NCBI GenBank assembly: GCA_024281135.1
Contig: JAMXLG010000429.1
Span: forward strand, 1-5,059
From: Vulcanimicrobiia bacterium
GTDB lineage: Bacteria; Eremiobacterota; Eremiobacteria; Baltobacterales; Baltobacteraceae
DNA: 5,059 bases
Direction: 5' to 3'
In this document: piece after piece, positions 1 through 5,059 of the stretch
Layout: each line of letters starts with the position of its first letter
How positions within the stretch are numbered: the first letter of the stretch is position 1
Program-made: the position numbers and the translations under genes
Notes under the pieces: model-generated
The model's database searches: none
Told to the model about the DNA's origin: nothing
The model's input: only the letters and a program-made list of their open reading frames with translations

Positions 1-303
1 GCTGACGGAAGCACCGTCGATATTTCGGCCAGCATGACGCAGGATCAACGCAAACAAGAAACGGCCAACGGGGCGCATACCTTGCTAACTACCGTCGGCG
101 GTATGCTGCTCGGCAACGCGATCGGTAAGACGATCTTCCATACCGGCGGCGGTGGCGTCGTCGGCGCAGCCGGTGGCCTGCTCTATGGCCTGAATAAAAA
201 GACGAACTTTCAGCTCCAACAAGGCTCGGACGTACAGGTCACGCTAAACCAAACCGTCACGATCCGTCGCCAAAGCGGCGGAAACGGCAGCGGAGGGCGA
301 TAA
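1..303 (+). CDS. C-terminal part of a hypothetical glycine-zipper-like protein (5' end outside window)
   Basis: The reading frame is open from base 1 (ADGSTVDISAS precedes the first ATG at 34) and stops with TAA at 301-303. The gene therefore most likely begins upstream, and ATG 34 is an internal Met. The visible 100 residues have three parts. A polar start is followed by a Gly/Ala-rich hydrophobic stretch (visible residues about 31-65, with GGMLLGNAIG and GGGGVVGAAGGLLYG), which resembles glycine-zipper segments that pack in or against membranes. The end is a short beta-rich segment (QGSDVQVTLNQTVTI) before a Gly/Ser/Arg tail. The order Gly-rich segment, Lys pair, then 'xxGSxVxVxLxxxVxI' recalls the ends of envelope or secreted proteins of unknown role in soil bacteria; this is family resemblance from memory. 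No catalytic motif is seen and the function is unknown. A strong terminator follows directly, so this is the last gene of its transcript. Confidence 0.72.
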   Translation, partial: ADGSTVDISASMTQDQRKQETANGAHTLLTTVGGMLLGNAIGKTIFHTGGGGVVGAAGGLLYGLNKKTNFQLQQGSDVQVTLNQTVTIRRQSGGNGSGGR

Positions 304-323
304 GCTCGCTCGACTCGGTGCAG

Positions 324-356
324 AACGGCCGCGGAACACGCGGCCGTTTTTATTTT
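324..356 (+). terminator. Rho-independent terminator after the glycine-zipper-like gene
   Basis: A perfect 10-bp stem pairs 324-333 (AACGGCCGCG) with 339-348 (CGCGGCCGTT) around a five-base loop (GAACA). It runs into a T-rich tract (TTTTT at 347-351, then A, then TTTT). It lies 20 bases after the stop codon at 303, which is ordinary spacing for an intrinsic terminator. It separates the upstream gene from the transporter operon, which therefore needs its own promoter between here and 413. Confidence 0.92.
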
Positions 357-358
357 AA

Positions 359-397
359 GGTAGCTTAACCCCAAACAGGAGTCGAGTTAAGCCTACC
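359..397. repeat. Imperfect inverted repeat in the leader of the transporter operon
   Basis: The left arm GGTAGCTTAAC (359-369) is the reverse complement of the right arm GTTAAGCCTACC (386-397) except for one extra C (bulge at 392 or 393). This gives 11 paired bases around a 16-base loop (370-385). The loop contains AGGAG at 377-381. It sits between the terminator and the permease start at 413, so it could be an operator or an RNA hairpin in the 5' leader. It has no T-tract and is not a terminator. I could not recognise a convincing -35/-10 pair nearby. The pairing is seen directly; its function is inference. Confidence 0.6.
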
Positions 398-412
398 AGC
401 AACGCCGGTTGT

Positions 413-2131
413 ATGCTTCGGACGGTCCGTCCAGACGTGCAGCGGCAATACCCCTTCGGAATTACGGACGTTGCGGTTATTCTTGGCGCGCTCGTTGCGC
501 TGGTTGTGATCGCGCGCGTCGGCGCGGGTGCGTTCGTCCCGTTCAACGAGAAGCTCGTCCCGCACGTCGAGCTTGACCCGCGCAATTTGCCGTACTATGC
601 GGCGCGCTCAACGCTGCGAATGTTCGTCGCGCTGTTTTGGTCGTTCGTATTTACGTTCGTCTATGGCTACGCCGCGGCTCGCAGCCGGCGCGCGGAGCGC
701 GTCCTCATTCCGTTGCTCGATATTTTACAGTCCGTACCGGTCCTCGGGTTTCTCTCCGTTATCATCACGGGATTCATCGCGCTCTTTCCAGGCAGTCTGC
801 TCGGCTTGGAATGCGCCTCCATCTTCGCGATTTTCACGAGTCAGGCGTGGAACATGGCGTTTTCGTTCTATCAATCGCTACGGACGATTCCAACCGAATT
901 GCTCGAAGCGTCACGCCTCTATCGATTGTCGGGTTGGCAGCGATTCGTCGACGTTGAAGCGCCGGCATCGATGATTCCGTTGATTTGGAATGCGATGCTG
1001 AGCTTCGGCGGCGGCTGGTTCTTTTTGGCCGCGAGCGAAGCGATCAGCGTCCTCAATCACAACTATACGCTGCCGGGTGTCGGCTCGTACGTTGCGGCGG
1101 CGGTGCAAGCGCAGAATTTACCAGCTCTCGGCTGGGCCGTTCTCACCATTGCGATCGTGATTGTCACGATCGATCAACTCTTTTGGCGTCCGCTCGTTGC
1201 ATGGACGGACAAATTTCGCATGGAACAGAGCGCGTCTGCCGCGCCTCCGCGATCATGGGTTTACAACATCATCCGATCGTCACAACTGTCGCGCCTGATC
1301 GGCCGAGCGTGGGACCCGGTTGCAGGCCTCTTTAGCGCAGTTCTTTCGCGCTTGACCCGCCCTCGCGAACGCTACGACGTCGAACCGGGGAAACGTGGCG
1401 ATCTCTGGTTCAACGCGATCCTCGTCGCCGTAGTCGCCGGTCTCGTAATTTTTCTGATCCACTTCGTCATGACGACGGTCGGCCTAGCCGAGGTCGGCAA
1501 GGTCTTTCTTCTTGGCCTTGCGACGTTGCTGAGGGTAACGGTTCTGTTGATCTTCGCGACCGTTGTCTGGACCCCGGTCGGTGTCGCGATTGGGTTCAGT
1601 CCTCGCCTCGCACGCTTCATGCAGCCCGTCGTACAATTCTTGGCGTCGTTTCCGGCGAACTTCGTCTTCCCGTTCGCGACGCTCGCATTTCTGCGCTACA
1701 ACGTTCCGATCAACTTCGGCTCGATTCTCCTGATGGCACTCGGTGCGCAATGGTACATTCTTTTCAACGCGATCGCCGGCGCGCAAACGATCCCGAACGA
1801 ACTGCGCGAGATGGCGAGCAACTTCGAGGCGAAGGGGTCGCTACGGTGGCGCCGGCTTATCATCCCCGGGATTTTTTCGTCCTGGGTAACCGGAGCGATT
1901 ACCGCGAGTGGCGGCGCATGGAACGCCAGCATCGTCTCGGAGATCGTGTCATGGGGAAGCACGACGCTTACCGCGTTTGGTTTAGGAACCTACATCTCGG
2001 AAGCGACGAACAAAGGTGATTGGCCCCGCATTGCGCTTGGGGTCTGCGTCATGAGTCTCTTTGTCGTGACGCTCAATCGCCTGGTGTGGCGCAATCTCTA
2101 CCGCTATGCGGAACGGCGGTTCTCACTGTGA
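413..2131 (+). CDS. ABC importer permease with two fused permease domains (anion-transport type)
   Basis: This inner-membrane ABC importer subunit of 572 residues is about twice the normal length because two binding-protein-dependent permease domains are fused. By eye it has about 12 hydrophobic segments, six in residues 17-258 and six in 331-556, joined by a charged, membrane-free linker at about 263-328. The halves are clearly homologous. TIPTELLEASRLYRLSG (158-174) matches TIPNELREMASNFEAKG (459-475); these are the EAA loops that dock on the ATPase. SFGGGWFFLAASEAI (197-211) matches ASGGAWNASIVSEIV (498-512). Other shared pairs are AWNMAF/QWYILF and the Pro-containing LQSVP/LASFP. This architecture matches the duplicated permease component of anion-type ABC systems (COG4986, from memory), related to nitrate/sulfonate/bicarbonate importers; the substrate is not determined. 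ATG 413 is the first usable start in an open frame beginning at 359 and keeps the first membrane helix, but it has no close Shine-Dalgarno sequence. The stop overlaps the ATPase start. Confidence 0.93.
   Translation: MLRTVRPDVQRQYPFGITDVAVILGALVALVVIARVGAGAFVPFNEKLVPHVELDPRNLPYYAARSTLRMFVALFWSFVFTFVYGYAAARSRRAERVLIPLLDILQSVPVLGFLSVIITGFIALFPGSLLGLECASIFAIFTSQAWNMAFSFYQSLRTIPTELLEASRLYRLSGWQRFVDVEAPASMIPLIWNAMLSFGGGWFFLAASEAISVLNHNYTLPGVGSYVAAAVQAQNLPALGWAVLTIAIVIVTIDQLFWRPLVAWTDKFRMEQSASAAPPRSWVYNIIRSSQLSRLIGRAWDPVAGLFSAVLSRLTRPRERYDVEPGKRGDLWFNAILVAVVAGLVIFLIHFVMTTVGLAEVGKVFLLGLATLLRVTVLLIFATVVWTPVGVAIGFSPRLARFMQPVVQFLASFPANFVFPFATLAFLRYNVPINFGSILLMALGAQWYILFNAIAGAQTIPNELREMASNFEAKGSLRWRRLIIPGIFSSWVTGAITASGGAWNASIVSEIVSWGSTTLTAFGLGTYISEATNKGDWPRIALGVCVMSLFVVTLNRLVWRNLYRYAERRFSL
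2128..2131 (+). other. GTGA start/stop overlap between permease and ATPase
   Basis: The permease stop TGA (2129-2131) overlaps a GTG start (2128-2130) in the ATPase frame. This arrangement usually reflects translational coupling, in which ribosomes ending the permease restart on the ATPase. Only a weak purine-poor GGCGG (2115-2119) precedes it, consistent with restart rather than independent initiation. It decides the ATPase start: an ATG at 2020 in the same frame would add 36 residues that are unlike any ABC ATPase and lie inside the permease. Confidence 0.85.
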
Positions 2132-3474
2132 GTGAAGTCCAAATCAAATGCGTGAATGTCTTTAAGCGCTTTCCACTTCCCGGCGGCAAAGGCGAGTTTA
2201 CTGCGCTGCGCGATGTTTCGCTGGAAGTGCGCAAAGGCGAAGTGCTCGCACTTCTCGGGCGAAGCGGTAGCGGCAAAAGCACGCTGCTTAGAATTATGGC
2301 TGGTCTCATTCCGCCGAGCGAAGGCAGCGTGATTAGCTGCGATGTGCCGGTTCACGGCCCAAACCCGGACGTCGCGATGGTCTTTCAAAGTTTTGCACTG
2401 CTACCGTGGTTGACCGTGCTCGAGAACGTGGAGCTCGGTCTCGAAGCGCGCAACGTAAACCGTTCGAGCCGCGCGCGCCGGGCGCTCAAAGCGATCGACC
2501 GTGTCGGCTTAGACGGGTTTGAAAGTGCGTATCCGAAAGAGCTCTCAGGCGGGATGAAGCAACGCGTCGGCTGCGCGCGCGCGTTCGCTGTGGAACCGCG
2601 CGTCCTCTTCATGGACGAGCCGTTTAGCGCACTTGACGTGTTAACTGCGGAGAATCTGCGCCACGAGATCGATGTGTTGTGGAACTCCGGTTCGTTTCCA
2701 TCCGAAAGCATCTTGATCGTGACGCATAACATCGAGGAAGCGGTTCTTCTCGCCGATCGCGTGCTCGTGTTGGGCTCGAATCCCGGGCACATCCGTGGCG
2801 AAGTGCAAATCGACTTGCCGCGCCCGCATAACCGCAACGATGAGCGTTTTGAGCAACTCGTCGAATATCTCTACAACGTGATGACCAATCCGTCGCTGAC
2901 CGTCTCTCCCACTGCGGCGGCGCCAACGCATGCGCCTTCGAAGAAGCCGTCGTCGCCCTTTGCGCATCCGTTGCCGCACGTTGGAATCGGAGGCATCAGT
3001 GGACTTCTGGAGTTGCTCGCAGAGGATCCGGAAGGAAGCGAAGATGTTTCGGAACTCGCGGACCGGCTCGGCATATCGATCGACGATCTGCTGGCAATCC
3101 TCGAGGCCGAACAGCTAATCGGTTTTGCGCAGATCGACGAAGGAGAAGTTTCACTTACCCAGCTCGGCCGTGAGTTCGTGGCGGCATCGATTCTTGAGAG
3201 CAAGGACATCTTCCGAGAACAAATCTTAGCGCGAATTCCGCTTTTTGATTCGATCGTGAAGCTACTACAGAGCAAGCGAAATAGGACGATGCGCGCCGAC
3301 TTTTTTCTCGATCTTTGGGATGAATATTTCCCACGTGAAGAAGCCCAGCGCCAACTCGCGACGGCGGTCGACTGGGGACGCTACGCGGAACTCTTCGAAT
3401 ACGATTCTGGCAACCAGTTGATCGAGCTGACGGAATCGAGTGAGGGTGTTTCAGTTTCTTCAGGTCCGAAGTAG
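2128..3474 (+). CDS. ABC importer ATPase (nitrate/sulfonate/taurine class) with C-terminal AAA-associated domain
   Basis: A cytoplasmic ATPase of 448 residues (GTG start) that should power the fused permease encoded just upstream. The nucleotide-binding domain fills about residues 3-250: Walker A GRSGSGKST (44-52), Q-loop VFQSFALLPW (Q87), signature LSGGMKQR (139-146), Walker B RVLFMDEP (158-165) with catalytic Glu164, D-loop SALD (167-170) and H-loop His200 in IVTHNIEEA. All key residues are present, so it should be active. The sequence pattern is that of the NrtD/SsuB/TauB group. A low-complexity Pro/Ala/Ser linker (about 254-284) leads to an extra domain (about 286-430) matching the AAA-associated C-terminal domain family (PF09821, from memory). 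It begins like a winged helix (DVSELADRLGISIDDLLAIL, then a beta wing and a Thr/Leu-rich helix) and ends with WGRYAELFEYD. The role of this domain is not established. The 3' end overlaps the convergent phosphorylase gene by 94 bp. Confidence 0.94.
   Translation: MSEVQIKCVNVFKRFPLPGGKGEFTALRDVSLEVRKGEVLALLGRSGSGKSTLLRIMAGLIPPSEGSVISCDVPVHGPNPDVAMVFQSFALLPWLTVLENVELGLEARNVNRSSRARRALKAIDRVGLDGFESAYPKELSGGMKQRVGCARAFAVEPRVLFMDEPFSALDVLTAENLRHEIDVLWNSGSFPSESILIVTHNIEEAVLLADRVLVLGSNPGHIRGEVQIDLPRPHNRNDERFEQLVEYLYNVMTNPSLTVSPTAAAPTHAPSKKPSSPFAHPLPHVGIGGISGLLELLAEDPEGSEDVSELADRLGISIDDLLAILEAEQLIGFAQIDEGEVSLTQLGREFVAASILESKDIFREQILARIPLFDSIVKLLQSKRNRTMRADFFLDLWDEYFPREEAQRQLATAVDWGRYAELFEYDSGNQLIELTESSEGVSVSSGPK
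3381..3474. other. 94-bp tail-to-tail overlap of ATPase and phosphorylase genes
   Basis: The plus-strand ATPase stops with TAG at 3472-3474. The minus-strand phosphorylase continues through that point and stops at 3381 (CTA on the plus strand, read as TAG). The overlap covers the last 30 ATPase codons plus its stop, and the last 31 phosphorylase codons plus its stop. In this phase the third codon positions of the two genes face each other. I see no stem-loop with a T-tract for either transcript here. Confidence 0.9.
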
Positions 3475-5059
3475 GCGTTCATCGCGTACTGCGCGACCAT
3501 GCGCTGTGTGTTGAAGAAGGAGCCGTTGAGCGCGATCGTAGACCGCATCATCTCGACGTATTCGTCGTAGTGTTGATAAAACCGCGGTAGAATCTGCGTT
3601 TCGAGCTTGTCGTACATGTCGCCGTCGTGGAGCGACCATCCCGTGATGCCCTCGACGTGGCCCTCGATCCACCAGCCGTCGAGAATCGAAAAACTCGGGA
3701 CGCCGTTGAGCGCGGCCTTCATACCACTCGTGCCCGACGCTTCCATCGGCGGTTGCGGCGTGTTCAGCCACAGATCGACGCCGGCCGTCATTAGCGCGCC
3801 GAGCGTGAGATCGTAGTTTTCGAGATAGACGAATTGGACGGCGTCACCCAGTTGCTCAGCTTCGCTGACGACGCGCGCGATCTCAGCCTTGCCCGCATCG
3901 TCTTTCGGATGCGCCTTGCCGGCATAAATCACTTGAAATTTCCCCACCTTGGCCGCAATCTCGCGTAAGCGTTTGGGGTCGTCAAGGAATAAATGAGCTC
4001 GTTTATACGTAGCGGCACGGCGCGCGAAGCCGATGGTAAAAACGGCCGGATCGAACTTCACGCCGGTTCGCGTGTCGATTTCTGCCAGCAGCAATGCTTT
4101 TGCCGCGGCGTGCGCTTCGCGAATTTCATCGAGCGGAATGCCGACCGCGTAGCGTAGATAATAATTGTCGCGCCGCCATTCCGGGATTTGGCGGTCGTAG
4201 AGATCGGCAAATACGCGCGACGTCCACGTCCCCGCGTGCACGCCATTGGTGATAGCGTGGATCGGGTAGTTGGGAAACATATCTTGCGAGACCTCACCGT
4301 GCCGCATTGCAACGCCGTTGATATAGCGCGAGCCTTGCAGCGCGAGATAGGTCATATTCAGTTGACCGTCATGCAGACCGTCGATTGATTCGATGAGATG
4401 CAGGCGCCGTTCACCGAGCACGCTGTGCACGAGGTCGACCATGAAGCGGTCGTGCCCCGCCGGAACGGGCGTGTGCGTCGTGAAGACACAGCACTCGCGC
4501 ACCGCCGCTACGGCCTCTTTATCGGCGGCCACCGGCTCGACGTCGTGGTCGCGTAGATACTTCTCGAGCAACCCGACGACGAGCAGAGCCGCGTGACCTT
4601 CATTCAGGTGGTACGAGTCGATTCCGTCGTAATTGAGTGCTTCAAGCATCCGCTCACCACCTAGACCGAGCACGGCTTCTTGCGCAAGCCGGTACGCTGC
4701 GTCGCCGCCGTAGAGCCGATCCGTTAGCGCGCGGTCGTCGGGGTGATTCTCCGGCAAATCCGTGTCTAGCAGATAGACCGGAAGCGTTCCGCCGGTTACG
4801 CCGCGGATATCGTAGCGCCACGCGCGTATGCGAACGGGGCGGCCGTAAAGCGTGATCGTTACGATCTTGTCGACGCCGGCGCAGCGGTTAGATGGTTGCC
4901 ATGGGTCCGCGCTTTCGGTTTGCTTTCCGGTGGCATCGAGCTTTTGCCGGAAATACCCTTGACGATAGCAGAGTGAGACGGCGACCATCGGAAGCTCGGC
5001 GTCGGCCGATGAGCGTAAGAAGTCGCCAGCGAGAACGCCGAGACCACCGCTGTACGTCG
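3381..5059 (-). CDS. glgP: Alpha-glucan (glycogen/maltodextrin) phosphorylase, N-terminus outside window
   Basis: Cytoplasmic GT35 enzyme that releases glucose 1-phosphate from storage glucan or maltodextrin using phosphate and pyridoxal phosphate (EC 2.4.1.1). The frame runs off the right edge: 23 codons before the Met at 4988 read TYSGGLGVLAGDFLRSSADA and ELP, a core phosphorylase motif, so that Met is internal. Of the 558 visible residues, key motifs are HLNEGHAA (150-157), THTPVPAGHD (194-203), ITNGVHAGTW (269-278), the phosphate-site region ARRAATYKR with Arg347 and Lys352, YAGKAHPKD (378-386), and EASGTSGMKAALNG (439-452), where Lys447 (codon 3717-3719) should carry the PLP Schiff base. 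DGWWIEG follows. The SGMKAALNG form marks the shorter bacterial/archaeal branch (TIGR02094 type) rather than the E. coli GlgP/MalP branch. The conserved core ends at NAYF (3468); a 28-residue Ser/Glu-rich tail lies antisense to the ATPase gene. No neighbouring glycogen gene is visible. Confidence 0.95.
   Translation of the reverse strand, partial: TYSGGLGVLAGDFLRSSADAELPMVAVSLCYRQGYFRQKLDATGKQTESADPWQPSNRCAGVDKIVTITLYGRPVRIRAWRYDIRGVTGGTLPVYLLDTDLPENHPDDRALTDRLYGGDAAYRLAQEAVLGLGGERMLEALNYDGIDSYHLNEGHAALLVVGLLEKYLRDHDVEPVAADKEAVAAVRECCVFTTHTPVPAGHDRFMVDLVHSVLGERRLHLIESIDGLHDGQLNMTYLALQGSRYINGVAMRHGEVSQDMFPNYPIHAITNGVHAGTWTSRVFADLYDRQIPEWRRDNYYLRYAVGIPLDEIREAHAAAKALLLAEIDTRTGVKFDPAVFTIGFARRAATYKRAHLFLDDPKRLREIAAKVGKFQVIYAGKAHPKDDAGKAEIARVVSEAEQLGDAVQFVYLENYDLTLGALMTAGVDLWLNTPQPPMEASGTSGMKAALNGVPSFSILDGWWIEGHVEGITGWSLHDGDMYDKLETQILPRFYQHYDEYVEMMRSTIALNGSFFNTQRMVAQYAMNAYFGPEETETPSLDSVSSINWLPESYSKSSA

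Noticed and set aside
34..36. ATG 34 as the true start of the first gene
   Set aside because: The frame is open back to base 1, the residues before it look like continuous protein, and no ribosome-binding site precedes the ATG.
1152..1172. Perfect 9-bp inverted repeat CGATCGTGA-TTG-TCACGATCG inside the permease
   Set aside because: It falls in a membrane helix coding for Ala-Ile-Val-Ile-Val-Thr-Ile-Asp, where GATC-containing Ile/Val/Asp codons readily create palindromes; nothing ties it to a control function.
118..1776. Repeated GCGATCG words suggesting a HIP1-like repeat
   Set aside because: They occur in coding frames as common Ala-Ile or Ala-Ile-Gly codon pairs, are not evenly spaced, and mostly lack the full octamer.
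2020..2127. ATG 2020 as the ATPase start, giving 36 extra residues
   Set aside because: The extra residues lie inside the permease gene in another frame and do not resemble an ABC ATPase N-terminus; the GTG at 2128 overlaps the permease stop and gives the usual start of the domain.
1484..2979. Several antisense open frames of 80-150 codons opposite the permease and ATPase
   Set aside because: Their products are rich in Arg, Ser and Pro with no recognisable domain, and they lie opposite well-conserved genes, as expected of shadow frames in GC-rich DNA.
4188..4855. Plus-strand open frames opposite the phosphorylase
   Set aside because: They are short, Arg-rich, lack ribosome-binding sites and lie antisense to conserved phosphorylase motifs.
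4986..4988. Met at 4988 as the true start of the phosphorylase
   Set aside because: The frame stays open to the window edge and encodes YSGGLGVLAGD just before this Met, a conserved phosphorylase core motif, so the start is outside the window.

Overview
This is a bacterial window of moderately high GC content with tightly packed genes. It holds four protein-coding genes, two of them cut by the window edges. I see no tRNA, rRNA, CRISPR array, insertion sequence or integrase. The taxon cannot be fixed from these genes. The mix of a glycine-zipper protein, a duplicated anion-type ABC permease and a short bacterial/archaeal-type glucan phosphorylase would fit an uncultured soil-type phylum (Eremiobacterota/WPS-2-like is my low-confidence guess).

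Layout. Positions 1-303 (+) hold the C-terminal end of a protein with a Gly-rich, glycine-zipper-like segment. A strong intrinsic terminator follows at 324-356. The rest of the 109-base gap contains an imperfect 11-bp inverted repeat (359-397) just before the next operon. Positions 413-2131 (+) encode a 572-residue ABC permease in which two inner-membrane permease domains are fused head to tail. It overlaps by four bases (GTGA) with the ATPase gene at 2128-3474 (+). That ATPase is of the nitrate/sulfonate/taurine importer class and carries an extra C-terminal AAA-associated domain that reads like a winged helix. From 5059 down to 3381 on the minus strand lies an alpha-glucan (glycogen/maltodextrin) phosphorylase whose N-terminus is outside the window.

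The permease and ATPase should form one importer: one fused permease chain is expected to replace the usual permease dimer and to work with two ATPase copies. No substrate-binding protein is present in the window, so the substrate is unknown, with an anion or small organic acid/sulfonate suggested only by family. The phosphorylase belongs to storage-glucan breakdown and has no evident functional link to the transporter.

The most unusual features are local. The convergent ATPase and phosphorylase genes overlap by 94 bp with third codon positions facing each other and no intergenic terminator. The inverted repeat ahead of the transporter operon holds the only Shine-Dalgarno-like sequence in its loop. 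The ATPase has a possible regulatory wing domain. I found no convincing undescribed multi-gene system.
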